Assembly (NCBI GenBank): GCA_945906305.1
Contig: CAMDQT010000008.1
Location: 55,945 to 119,944, forward strand
DNA: 64,000 bases
Direction: 5' to 3'
Source: Ferrithrix thermotolerans DSM 19514
Lineage (GTDB): Bacteria > Actinomycetota > Acidimicrobiia > Acidimicrobiales > CAIXPF01
Made by a program: the position numbers and the translations under genes. The first letter of the stretch is position 1, and the number at the start of each line of letters is the position of its first letter. Under the pieces are notes generated by a model, which ran no database searches, had not been told where the DNA came from, and was given only the letters and a program-made list of their open reading frames with translations. Shown piece by piece: positions 50,232 through 58,194 of the stretch.

Positions 50232-50915
50232 ATGATGCCGGCCCGGGTCTACTCGACGGTTCGCGGGGTCGCCCGATTGGTGTTCACCGACCGCGCTGAT
50301 GGCGATTTCGCCGGTGACGGTGATCCCAGCCGTTGTGCCGCGCAGGTCTCTGCCCTCGCCGACTTGTCCTGGACTTGGGTCAATCAGGTGCACGGGGGCG
50401 ATGTTCTGGTGGTCGAGGAGCCCGGTGGTGGGTGTGGTAGCCGAGCCGATGGCCTGGTGACTTCCGTTCCTGCCGCCATGCTCACCGTGCGCGGTGCGGA
50501 CTGTCCGCTGGTTGGTTTGGTGAGTCCTCAGGGCGTGGTCGCCGTGGCCCATGCGGGATGGCGTGGTCTCGTGGCGGGGGTATTACCGCGCACGGTGGAG
50601 GTGATGCGGGCTCAGGGCGCGCTCGAGATCACCGCCGTCCTCGGCCCCTGTATCACGGCTTCGGTCTATGAGTTCGGTTCGGTAGACCTCGACGAAGCGG
50701 TGGCCGCACTCGGCCCAAGCGTCCGCGCCCAGACGGCGCAGCGTCGTCCTGCGCTCAATCTCGTCGCGGGCGTGGTGGCGTCGTTGGGGTCCTGCGGTGT
50801 GGCCGTGGACCTTGAAAGCCATCGCTGCACCGCAGGGGACGACTCGTTGTATTCGCACCGCGCCCGCGGTGATCGCGGGCGCCATCTTGCTGCCGTCTGG
50901 TTGGAGGAGCCGTGA
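50232..50915 (+). CDS. pgeF: PgeF/YlmD-family laccase-domain protein (peptidoglycan editing factor)
   Basis: 227 residues (ATG 50232 or 50235). Multi-copper-oxidase-like metal residues: QVHGGDV, RGADCPLVGL, AVAHAGWRGLVAG, GPCITASVYE and RCTAGDDSLYSHR. Known members act on misincorporated L-Ser in peptidoglycan precursors or on purine nucleosides. The place just after ftsZ is standard in actinobacteria and Firmicutes. It overlaps yggS by 4 bases. Confidence 0.92.
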   Translation: MMPARVYSTVRGVARLVFTDRADGDFAGDGDPSRCAAQVSALADLSWTWVNQVHGGDVLVVEEPGGGCGSRADGLVTSVPAAMLTVRGADCPLVGLVSPQGVVAVAHAGWRGLVAGVLPRTVEVMRAQGALEITAVLGPCITASVYEFGSVDLDEAVAALGPSVRAQTAQRRPALNLVAGVVASLGSCGVAVDLESHRCTAGDDSLYSHRARGDRGRHLAAVWLEEP

Positions 50916-51628
50916 CCGAACTGAACGGGAATGACCTACCCGCCTTGCCGACCCCCGAGGAGGTGCGAGCCCGGCTCGAGGTGTTGCGCTCTCGCATTGC
51001 GGCGGTCGGGGGCGATGTCGATGCCGTCACTGTTCTGGCGGTGACCAAAGGCCAACCCGCGGCGGTGGTCAATCTCGCCCTCGCGGCTGGAATGTCTGAA
51101 CTCGGCGAGAACTACGCCCAGGAGCTGGTGGCCAAGGTCGCCTGGGCCGATGTCCATCTCGGCGTGCCGAGCGCGGCGAGGTGGCATTTCATTGGCCATC
51201 TGCAACGTAACAAGGTGCGTCAACTCGCAACCCACGTGTGGCTATGGCAGAGCATCGATCGGGCCTCGCTCCTGGCCGAGGTTGCCCGGCGTGCCCCAGG
51301 AGCAAGGGTCCTGATACAGGTGAATGCCACGCACGAGGCGCAAAAGGCGGGCTGCGCGCCGAAGGAGACCACAGCTTTGGTTCAGGCCGCAGAGCGCATG
51401 GGTCTCGAGGTGCTCGGGTTGATGACGGTGGGGCCAAGCGATGAGACGCTGGATCCTCGCCCGGGCTTCGAACTGGTGCGAACGATGGTCGATCGTCTGA
51501 AGTTGTCGATATGTTCGATGGGTATGACCGGCGATCTCGAAGCGGCCATTCAGTGCGGGTCCACCATGGTTCGGGTAGGTACGGCGTTGTTCGGTCCTCG
51601 ATCAGCCACCGCGGCTGTGGGAGACTGA
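50912..51628 (+). CDS. PLP homeostasis protein YggS/YlmE
   Basis: 238 residues from GTG 50912. Alanine-racemase N-domain barrel carrying PLP on Lys in VLAVTKGQP (about residue 46); ELGENYAQELVAKV, WHFIGHLQRNKVR, VLIQVNA and LMTVGPSDE are conserved. Members balance PLP and influence amino acid pools. Paired with pgeF near ftsZ. Confidence 0.93.
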   Translation: MTELNGNDLPALPTPEEVRARLEVLRSRIAAVGGDVDAVTVLAVTKGQPAAVVNLALAAGMSELGENYAQELVAKVAWADVHLGVPSAARWHFIGHLQRNKVRQLATHVWLWQSIDRASLLAEVARRAPGARVLIQVNATHEAQKAGCAPKETTALVQAAERMGLEVLGLMTVGPSDETLDPRPGFELVRTMVDRLKLSICSMGMTGDLEAAIQCGSTMVRVGTALFGPRSATAAVGD

Positions 51629-51652
51629 CCGCACTTCTTACTTTGCGGTAAC

Positions 51653-51693
51653 CCGGGGTGGGAGCTGGACATAGCGGCGGGCTCCACGCCCGG
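51653..51693 (+). other. Hairpin in the yggS-sepF gap
   Basis: CCGGG (51653-51657) with CCCGG (51689-51693) and GGAGC with GCTCC inside. No T-run follows. It could be a processing or leader element; a ribosome site AGGAGG lies at 51723-51728 before sepF. Confidence 0.35.
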
Positions 51694-51733
51694 CCAACAG
51701 CCGGAAGGTAGCCTTCGCGGTGCAGGAGGACGG

Positions 51734-52330
51734 ATGAGCTGGATGCGCAGGGTCACCGAGTATCTCGGTTTGGCGCCCGACGACGAATACGACGACTACG
51801 AAGACTACGACGAGCACGATGACCGCGATGAACGGCCTACCACCGGCGCGCAGCGCATCGTGCGAGGCCCGGCGACCTCGGCGTCTCGGATGTCGGGCGC
51901 CAGCGGGCAGGAGTCGGAGTGGAACGCATCAGTGCGGACCCTTCCGGTGCAGCCCGTTCGGCTCGGTGGCGACGACGATGACCGCGATCGGGTGGTCGCT
52001 CGTCCGCAGTACAGCGGCGCGGTCGTGGTGCGTCCCATCGCAGAGCCTGCATTGGCCAAGCCCCAGGTGGTCTCACCGTCGAGTTTCGGTGCGGCTCAGG
52101 AAGTGGCCGACAAGTTCAAAGCGAACCGGCCGGTCATCATGAACCTGCAGGGACTCGATCGTGATCTCCGTCGTCGGTTGATCGACTTCGCCAGTGGCCT
52201 CTGCTACGGGCTCGGTGGCAAGTTGGACAAGGTCGCCGAACAGGTTTTTCTTCTCACGCCGGCTGACGTTCAGGTTGCCGACGAAGATCGCCTCAGAATG
52301 AGCGCCCGGGACTTCGACGGTTCCCGCTGA
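51734..52330 (+). CDS. sepF: Cell division protein SepF
   Basis: 198 residues from ATG 51734, AGGAGG 5 bases upstream. N-terminal amphipathic helix (MSWMRRVTEYLGL), then an acidic Asp/Tyr-rich linker (DDEYDDYEDYDEHDD), and the SepF core (about 95-185) with KANRPVIMNLQGLDRDLRRRLIDFASGLCYGL and KVAEQVFLLTPADV. Anchors FtsZ to the membrane and replaces FtsA/ZipA. Overlaps yggT by one base. Confidence 0.95.
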   Translation: MSWMRRVTEYLGLAPDDEYDDYEDYDEHDDRDERPTTGAQRIVRGPATSASRMSGASGQESEWNASVRTLPVQPVRLGGDDDDRDRVVARPQYSGAVVVRPIAEPALAKPQVVSPSSFGAAQEVADKFKANRPVIMNLQGLDRDLRRRLIDFASGLCYGLGGKLDKVAEQVFLLTPADVQVADEDRLRMSARDFDGSR

Positions 52331-52572
52331 TGAGCCTGGTGTGCCTGCTGTTGTCCATTGCCCTGCTCGCGATCGTGGTTCGCTCCCTGGTTAGCTTCGT
52401 GCCCGGTGCCGCCACTAGCTCCTTCGGAGTGTTGCTGGAACGGGTGACCGAACCGGTGCTCCGCCCCGTGCGCAAAGTGGTCAGACCGATCCAGGTCGGT
52501 GCCGCCAGCCTTGACCTTGCGCCGCTGATTGTGGGCATCGCCATCATCGTGGTGCGCGGCGCCCTCTGCTGA
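52330..52572 (+). CDS. YggT-family membrane protein
   Basis: 80 residues; the ATG overlaps the sepF TGA (TGATG). Two hydrophobic helices with the amphipathic segment LERVTEPVLRPVRKVVRP between them, the hallmark of YggT/YlmG. It is linked to sepF in most actinobacteria and is thought to affect division or osmotic adaptation. Confidence 0.9.
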   Translation: MSLVCLLLSIALLAIVVRSLVSFVPGAATSSFGVLLERVTEPVLRPVRKVVRPIQVGAASLDLAPLIVGIAIIVVRGALC

Positions 52573-52672
52573 GGTTGGTGCCCTGAGCGCAGAGTCTTCG
52601 GCGCGAATCCGGAGGCAAGACGCGGCCGTGGGTATCCCTCGATCCGGGGAGCCCAATCGGTAGGCTTTTTGC

Positions 52673-54139
52673 ATGGACGTCACGCCGAAACTTCTGGAAG
52701 ATGTCGAGTTCCGCGAGAAGTTCCGCGGCTACGACCCTGAAGAAGTCGACGATTTCCTCGAACGGGTAGCCATCGCTTTCGGCCAGCTTCATGAGCGGCT
52801 GCGTGATACGGGCGAGCAGATCGAGGCCGCCAACGCCCGGGCGGCGCGGGCAGAGGCACGGGCTCGTGCATCAGCGGACACCGACGATGTTCTGCGCCGT
52901 ACGTTGGTCTTGGCGCAACGGACTGCCGATGCCGCCATCAAGGAGGCCGAGGAATCCGCCGCCGCCATCGTGTCGGTCGCCGAGGCCCAAGCTCGTGAGC
53001 ATGAACTCGCGGCCGAGGAACGCTCCGCGGAGCTGTTGCGGCGGAGCGAAGAATCGGCCAAAGACCTCGAGATCGAAGCTGGGGTGGTGGCGGATGTTGT
53101 TCGACGCGGAGCCGAAGCGGAGGCCGAGGCGACTCGGGCCAAGTCTCAGGACCAAGCCGGCCGTCTGCTGATCGAAGCCAAGCAGAAGGCCGAGCGGTTG
53201 GTGATCGATTCCGAATCGGCGGCGATTCGCCATGCCGAGGAGAAGTTGACTCGTCTCACCGAGGAGATCGCGGTGCTCGAGCGACGCCGCGAGGCGCTGG
53301 CCCACGACGCCAATGCCCTTGATGCACACACCAGCGTGCAACGCGAACGGCTCCATCGAGCGCTGGTGGACTTGCGTCGCCTGGCTGAGGAGTCCACCGT
53401 TTTGGGCCAGGTGCCTATGCCGGTCCTCAGGTCGGAGTCCTTCGACGACGTTGTGGCCGCCCATATGGCCCGAGTTGCACCCCCGGCCGTGGCCTCTGCG
53501 CCGCCAACGCAGGAGGAAGTGACCCCGGAGGCGCTACCGATGTCTTCGGCCCCAGCGTCAGAGGCCGGGAGCCCGTGGCGGGTGGCCTCCGAGGCCGTTG
53601 TCACCGATGAGGCCGCGGAGGATGCCGATGCGCTGTCGGTGGAATCGGAGCCCGACATCGTGATTTCGGGTATTGACGCGGCTGCCGGATCGGTAAGTCC
53701 TTCCATCTTCCGCACGATGACTACCTCCACGGCCGAGGCATCGAACGTGACGATCGGCGTTCCTGATGACCTGGCGATCGTGGATCTCGTCGAGGCCGGG
53801 TCGGTCCAGCCCCAAGTTGAGTCGGGCATCGAGGAGCCACCCACGGTCTCCCGGTTGAGTGTGTCGCCCCCACCACCTCCTCCACCCCCACCCAGTTCGC
53901 GTGTGGCGGCTGGCGTGGGAGCTGAAGCCGCCATGGTGCCGCCCGCGCCTCCCACCCCGGCGCCGACGTTCATCTCGGCCAATCGAGATCCCTTCCTGGA
54001 GGAATTGCGGCGAGCGGTGGGTGAGGAGCCCGAAGACGACGACGCCATCCGCTTCTTCGAAGATCGTGACCCCACCGATCCGGCGCTGCGCTTCTTCGAG
54101 GAACCCGACGACACCCGCTCGCGGTTCCGGCGCCGCTGA
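52673..54139 (+). CDS. divIVA: DivIVA/Wag31-family polar scaffold with extended C-terminus
   Basis: 488 residues, longer than Wag31 (about 260). Standard N-terminus MDVTPKLLEDVEFREKFRGYDPEEVDDFLERV binds membrane; a long Ala/Glu/Arg coiled coil spans about 60-255. The remaining 230 residues are disordered, acidic and Pro/Ser/Val-rich with a run of nine prolines (about residues 400-408), and end in acidic-aromatic repeats (DAIRFFEDRD, PALRFFEEPD) that may be a partner-binding tail. Directs polar growth. Preceded by a 100-base gap. Confidence 0.93.
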   Translation: MDVTPKLLEDVEFREKFRGYDPEEVDDFLERVAIAFGQLHERLRDTGEQIEAANARAARAEARARASADTDDVLRRTLVLAQRTADAAIKEAEESAAAIVSVAEAQAREHELAAEERSAELLRRSEESAKDLEIEAGVVADVVRRGAEAEAEATRAKSQDQAGRLLIEAKQKAERLVIDSESAAIRHAEEKLTRLTEEIAVLERRREALAHDANALDAHTSVQRERLHRALVDLRRLAEESTVLGQVPMPVLRSESFDDVVAAHMARVAPPAVASAPPTQEEVTPEALPMSSAPASEAGSPWRVASEAVVTDEAAEDADALSVESEPDIVISGIDAAAGSVSPSIFRTMTTSTAEASNVTIGVPDDLAIVDLVEAGSVQPQVESGIEEPPTVSRLSVSPPPPPPPPPSSRVAAGVGAEAAMVPPAPPTPAPTFISANRDPFLEELRRAVGEEPEDDDAIRFFEDRDPTDPALRFFEEPDDTRSRFRRR

Positions 54140-54221
54140 TCGAGTCCCGAAGTCCCTAACGGACGCCAAGGTGGTACCCGGCGGCGGCCGTGGGTCCCGC
54201 AATCGGGCTGCATCACCCGTC

Positions 54222-54249
54222 CTGACAGCGGATAACGACGGCCTATAGT
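54222..54249 (+). promoter_or_regulatory. Promoter for lspA-rluD
   Basis: CTGACA (54222-54227), 16-base spacer, TATAGT (54244-54249). A start near 54256 leaves about 27 bases before the likely lspA start. Confidence 0.5.
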
Positions 54250-54282
54250 GGCAGGGTCCGTCCGAGCGCTGGAGCAAGCATC

Positions 54283-54840
54283 ATCGACGCGCCCCCCGAG
54301 ATCTCCCACGCCGAGCACGCCCCTGCCACCGGGCGCGACGAATCGGTCGAGGAGAGTCGGCCTTCGCTGAGCGGAGCGGCCCGTTGGGGTTACCTCCTTG
54401 GCGCGTCGAGCGTGGTGATCTTGTTGGACCAGGTGACGAAATGGTGGGCCCGTTCCCTCGATGGCCCCATCGATCTCGTGGGCAGCCTGCGCTTCAATCT
54501 GGCCTTTAACTCGGGCGCCGCGTTCAGCCGATTCGAGCAATGGGGCCCGGTCATCGGGGTGCTCGGAGTCGTGATTGTGGTCTTGCTGTTGCGTTCCAGC
54601 CTGCGCCTTACCCGTCCCATCGGCGTGATCTGCATGGGCGTGGTTCTTGGTGGGGCGATCGGCAATTTGATCGACCGCGCCGTGCAGCCGGGCGACGGCC
54701 TCTTCGATGGCAAGGTAACCGACTTCATTGATCTGCAGTGGTGGCCCATCTTCAACGTTGCTGATATCGGGTTGACGGTCGGCGGAATGGTCTTGGTGTT
54801 GGTGAGCTTGGCCAGATCTCCTAAACGTGGACAGCGGTGA
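54283..54840 (+). CDS. lspA: Lipoprotein signal peptidase II with non-canonical start
   Basis: About 185 residues. Aspartyl peptidase of the inner membrane that cleaves lipoprotein signals: LLDQVTKWWA in helix 1, NLAFNSGAAF, GGAIGNLIDRA (first catalytic Asp) and FNVADIGLTVGG (second). The frame is open from 54226, yet has no ATG, GTG or TTG before GTG 54412, which would cut helix 1. The coding pattern reaches back to about 54283, where ATC follows GGAG by 8 bases; CTG 54367 is another option. Start is therefore uncertain. Followed by rluD after a few bases. Confidence 0.85.
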   Translation: MDAPPEISHAEHAPATGRDESVEESRPSLSGAARWGYLLGASSVVILLDQVTKWWARSLDGPIDLVGSLRFNLAFNSGAAFSRFEQWGPVIGVLGVVIVVLLLRSSLRLTRPIGVICMGVVLGGAIGNLIDRAVQPGDGLFDGKVTDFIDLQWWPIFNVADIGLTVGGMVLVLVSLARSPKRGQR

Positions 54841-54844
54841 GCGC

Positions 54845-55798
54845 GTGAGCCTGCAATCAGAGGTTGCCGCCGCACTGCACGGCGAGCGGGTCGACCGGGT
54901 CGTGTCCATGCTCACCGGTCTGTCTCGCAAGGCATCGGCCGTTCTTGTCGAGGATGGGCGCATCACTGTTGACGGTGTAGTGGTCTCGGGCCGCTCCCAA
55001 CGGGTGCAGGGCGGTCAGCGACTCGGCATTGACTGGGTTGCGCCCCCGATTGAAGAGACCAGCCTTGCGCCGGCACCGGACATGCCGATCGAGGTCATCT
55101 ACGACGATGACACGGTGATCGTGGTGAACAAGGCACCGGGTGTGGTCGTGCATCCCGGCAACGGCGTGCCCGACACCACCCTGGTGCAAGGGCTGCTCGC
55201 CCGCTACCCAGAGCTTGCCGAGGTGGGCGAGGCGCACAGACCAGGGATCGTGCACCGTCTCGATCGCGGTACGTCAGGTCTGCTGGTGGTGGCCCGTACC
55301 GAGCAGGCCTACCACCACCTGGTGGCGCAGCTGGCCGCTCGAACCGTGCATCGGCGCTATCTGGCCTTGGTCATCGGTCGACCCGGGGCCACCTCGGGTT
55401 TGATTGACGCTCCCATCGGGCGTTCTCGTCACGACCCGACCAGACGAGCCGTGGTGGCCGACGGGCGGGAGGCTCGAACCCACTACCACGTGGTGGAATC
55501 CTTCGAGGAACCGCAGCCACTGGCCTTGCTGTCCTGTGATCTTGAAACCGGGCGTACCCACCAGATCCGGGTCCATCTGCTCGCCATCGGGTTGCCTGTG
55601 GTGGCCGACCCGATCTACGGCGGCTCGCGTCAACGGATGGGTCTTCAGAGGCCCTTTCTGCATGCCACCCAGCTGGCCTTCATCCATCCGGTCAGCGGTG
55701 AGGAGCAGTCGTTCGATGTCCCATTAGCGCAGGATCTGGCTGCGGTAATGGTCCAGTTGCGGGCCCCGCGGGGTCAGGTGCTGGCGCCCGACGCCTAG
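54845..55798 (+). CDS. RluD-family 23S rRNA pseudouridine synthase
   Basis: 317 residues from GTG 54845 (GTG 54827 would add six and overlap lspA). N-terminal S4 RNA-binding domain (ERVDRVVSMLTGLSRKASAVLVEDGRI), then the catalytic domain with GIVHRLDRGTSGLLVVA (Asp nucleophile), KTIY-type YLALVIGRPG, and LETGRTHQIRVHLLAIGLPVVAD. It isomerises uridine in helix 69 of 23S rRNA or a related site. LspA-RluD linkage is common in bacteria. Confidence 0.93.
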   Translation: MSLQSEVAAALHGERVDRVVSMLTGLSRKASAVLVEDGRITVDGVVVSGRSQRVQGGQRLGIDWVAPPIEETSLAPAPDMPIEVIYDDDTVIVVNKAPGVVVHPGNGVPDTTLVQGLLARYPELAEVGEAHRPGIVHRLDRGTSGLLVVARTEQAYHHLVAQLAARTVHRRYLALVIGRPGATSGLIDAPIGRSRHDPTRRAVVADGREARTHYHVVESFEEPQPLALLSCDLETGRTHQIRVHLLAIGLPVVADPIYGGSRQRMGLQRPFLHATQLAFIHPVSGEEQSFDVPLAQDLAAVMVQLRAPRGQVLAPDA

Positions 55799-55816
55799 GC
55801 GTCGCCTGGCGTTCGC

Positions 55817-56269
55817 TCAGGTGCCTCCGGCGTTGCTTGGCCAGGCGATCTGGCCTCGGGACATGTCCGCGATGTCGGCCAGCGTGATGGATTGCAACAA
55901 GGTGCGCATCCGGTCGCCAACATCGCCCCAAATGGACAGCAGCACGCACTGGCCTTCGTGGTCGCAGGCTCCGTCGGCGTGAGGAGCTCCGAAATCTCCC
56001 GCGGCTATGGGGCCGTCCACCGCGCCGACGATCTCGGCCAGGGTGATCTCGGTGCTGGGTCGGGCCAGGATGTAGCCCCCGCCGACGCCGCGCTTCGAAC
56101 GCACGAGGCCAGCGCCTTTGAGCGCGAGCAGAATCTGCTCCAGGTACGGCTGGGGCAGGGCTGTTCGCTCGGCAATGTCGCGCACCGAGTTGGGACGTGC
56201 CTCGTCAGCGTGAAGTGCCAGCGAGAGTAACGCACGGCTGGCGTAATCGCCTCGGGTGGACACCTTCAT
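55817..56269 (-). CDS. Rrf2-family transcriptional regulator with two cysteines
   Basis: 150 residues from ATG 56269 (MKVSTRGDYASRALLSLAL). Winged helix with LPQPYLEQILLALKGAGLVRSKRGVGGGY. ACDHEGQCVL near residue 109 has two Cys spaced C-x5-C; the third Cys of IscR-type cluster binders is missing (Leu). It might bind a 2Fe-2S cluster with another ligand or sense redox by a disulfide. It is divergent from the phosphatase gene with 20 bases or more between them, so it may control that gene. Confidence 0.9.
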   Translation of the reverse strand: MKVSTRGDYASRALLSLALHADEARPNSVRDIAERTALPQPYLEQILLALKGAGLVRSKRGVGGGYILARPSTEITLAEIVGAVDGPIAAGDFGAPHADGACDHEGQCVLLSIWGDVGDRMRTLLQSITLADIADMSRGQIAWPSNAGGT

Positions 56270-56289
56270 AGGGCCATCGTAGGCGTCGG

Positions 56290-57498
56290 GTGGCCGAAGC
56301 CGTGGGAGGTGGGCGAGGAGACCTCGCGGTGCGGTTGGCTTGGCTCGCGAACACGGGGCAAGCTGGGATCGTGGCGCCACCTGAAGATGCCGATGGTTCC
56401 GACGAGGGGTATGTCCTTCCTGACTACGCCGGGGGTTGTGTCACCAATGTGCTACCGGCGTTGTTGGAATGGCCCGAGCCCGCGCCGTGGCTGCCCGTCA
56501 TCGCCGCGGAAGCGTCCCAGGTGGTGCTGCTGGTCCTCGACGGTCTGGGTTGGGACCAGTTGCAACAACATCGCACCCTGATGGCGGTGTTGCACTCCTT
56601 CGAGGGCGGTTTCATCACAACGGTCGCACCGTCGACCACGGCGGCGGCTCTGACATCGATCGCTACCGGGCTTACGCCGGGCGAGCATGGCGTGGTCGGC
56701 TACCGGGTTCGGCTGGGCGACGACGTGGTCAACATGCTGCGCTGGTCGATGGAGAACGGCGACGCTCGCCGGGCCCATCCGCCGACCTCGGTGCAACCTC
56801 ACGAGGCGTTCTGCGGGCAGCGGCCCAGCATCGTGACCAAGGCGGAGTTCTTGACCACCGGTTTCACCCAGGCTCACTTGGTCGGGGCCCGGTTCCACGG
56901 TTATCGCCAGCCCAGCACCTTGGTCACCCGGGTCGTGGACCTAGTCCGAGCGGGTGAACCGTTCGTGTACGCGTACTACGACGGCATCGACAAGGTGTCC
57001 CACGAGTACGGGCTGGGCCGTTTTTATCAGGCCGAGCTCAGCAGCGTCGATCGGCTGGTGGAGTTGCTGTTGACCGAGTTGCCCGTCGGTACGGCGTTGC
57101 TGGTGACGGCGGACCACGGCCAGGTGGAGACGGGCAAGAACGTTGTCGTGCCCCACCCCGAGGTGCTGGCCGCAACGACCGTGCAGTCAGGCGAGGCCCG
57201 TTTCCGCTGGTTCCACGCTCGCCCGGGCCGAACGCGCGCCCTGTATGACGCCGCCATGACCCACCATGGCGCTCACGCCTGGGTTCGCACCCGTGAGGAC
57301 GTGCTGGCGGAAGGATGGTTCGGACCCCGCGTGGCCGAGGACATCGCCAATCGCCTTGGAGACGTGTGCCTGGTGGCCAAGGGCACCGTGGCATTCGATG
57401 ATCCGGCCGACCGCGGCTCCTTCGAGTTGGTCGGTCGGCACGGTTCACTGACGCGGGCCGAGATGCTGGTACCGCTGCTGGCGGCGCTGGCCCGTTGA
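56290..57498 (+). CDS. Alkaline phosphatase superfamily protein (nucleotide pyrophosphatase/phosphodiesterase type)
   Basis: 402 residues from GTG 56290; GTG 56371 is an alternative. Superfamily metal residues: VVLLVLDGLGWD, APSTTAAALTSIATGLTPGEHG (nucleophile Thr), YAYYDGIDKVSHEYG (Asp, His), LLVTADHGQVE (Asp, His) and a late His (GRHG). It resembles NPP/PglZ-like enzymes that hydrolyse phosphodiesters or nucleotides. No signal peptide, so it is cytosolic. Substrate unknown. The Bpa gene follows after 3 bases. Confidence 0.85.
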   Translation: MAEAVGGGRGDLAVRLAWLANTGQAGIVAPPEDADGSDEGYVLPDYAGGCVTNVLPALLEWPEPAPWLPVIAAEASQVVLLVLDGLGWDQLQQHRTLMAVLHSFEGGFITTVAPSTTAAALTSIATGLTPGEHGVVGYRVRLGDDVVNMLRWSMENGDARRAHPPTSVQPHEAFCGQRPSIVTKAEFLTTGFTQAHLVGARFHGYRQPSTLVTRVVDLVRAGEPFVYAYYDGIDKVSHEYGLGRFYQAELSSVDRLVELLLTELPVGTALLVTADHGQVETGKNVVVPHPEVLAATTVQSGEARFRWFHARPGRTRALYDAAMTHHGAHAWVRTREDVLAEGWFGPRVAEDIANRLGDVCLVAKGTVAFDDPADRGSFELVGRHGSLTRAEMLVPLLAALAR

Positions 57499-57501
57499 GC
57501 G

Positions 57502-58041
57502 GTGGCGTTGGGTAATGTGTCCGACGTGACCGTGGAGCCTGAACAGCCCGAGATCGTCGAGTCCAACCCGTCAGGAGCCCCTGCTGATATCGCCCCGACC
57601 CCGACCGAGGTGATCGAGCAGCCGGCGAAGATCATGCGGATCGGTTCAATGATTCGGCTGCTTCTTGAGGAGGTCCGCGGGGCAGAACTCGATGAGCGCT
57701 CGCGCGATCGTATGCGTGACATTTACGAGTTGTCGGTACAGGAGATTGCCAGCACCCTCTCGCCCGATCTTCGCTTGGAGTTGACCCGGCTCACCATGCC
57801 ATTCGCCGATGACGGGTCCCCGCCCTCGGGTGCGGAACTGCGTATCGCCCAGGCACAGCTGGTGGGTTGGCTCGAAGGGCTCTTCCAGGGCATTCAGGCG
57901 ACGGTGTTCGCCCAGCAAATGATGGCTCGTCAGCAGCTTGAGCAGATGCGCCAGTTGCCGCCCGGCGCTCCCCTCGGCCCGGGAATGGGTGGGCCGATGG
58001 GTGCTTCCGATGGCGAGCACCGTGCGGGCACCTATCTCTGA
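57502..58041 (+). CDS. Bacterial proteasome activator (Bpa/PafE family, DUF2587)
   Basis: 179 residues from GTG 57502 (GTG 57526 possible). Helical core about 40-150 (IMRIGSMIRLLLEEVRGAELDERSRDRMRDIYELSVQEIASTLSPDL region; FQGIQATVFAQQMMARQQLEQM) matches DUF2587. It ends in GTYL, close to the GQYL C-terminus that docks Mycobacterium Bpa into the 20S proteasome ring. It therefore implies a Pup-proteasome system elsewhere in the genome. Gly/Pro-rich before the tail. Confidence 0.88.
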   Translation: MALGNVSDVTVEPEQPEIVESNPSGAPADIAPTPTEVIEQPAKIMRIGSMIRLLLEEVRGAELDERSRDRMRDIYELSVQEIASTLSPDLRLELTRLTMPFADDGSPPSGAELRIAQAQLVGWLEGLFQGIQATVFAQQMMARQQLEQMRQLPPGAPLGPGMGGPMGASDGEHRAGTYL

Positions 58042-58119
58042 AATCGGTCGCGTTCCGGAGGCCTTTCGCCCCGCCCCGCCCTGTTGATCACGAGTAACGT
58101 GGAATCACCACGGTGTCAT

Positions 58120-58164
58120 TTGTCCACAACCTGGGGATGAACCCTGGGGATGAGCTGGGGATGA
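58120..58164 (+). promoter_or_regulatory. DnaA box and three decamer repeats upstream of dnaE
   Basis: TTGTCCACA (58120-58128) is the actinobacterial DnaA box. CTGGGGATGA then occurs three times at 58131, 58144 and 58155. A single box is too little for an origin; control of dnaE by DnaA is the likelier reading. The dnaE ATG is 30 bases further on. Confidence 0.55.
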
Positions 58165-58194
58165 CGCTCGGGCGACAGCGAGGAGAAGGCGCCC

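Noticed and set aside
53146..54966. 606-residue minus-strand ORF opposite divIVA
   Set aside because: Low-complexity Ser/Arg translation; mirror of the GC-rich third positions of divIVA and lspA, which have clear family matches.
58120..58164. Replication origin
   Set aside because: Only one DnaA box, no AT-rich unwinding region and no dnaA/dnaN neighbours.
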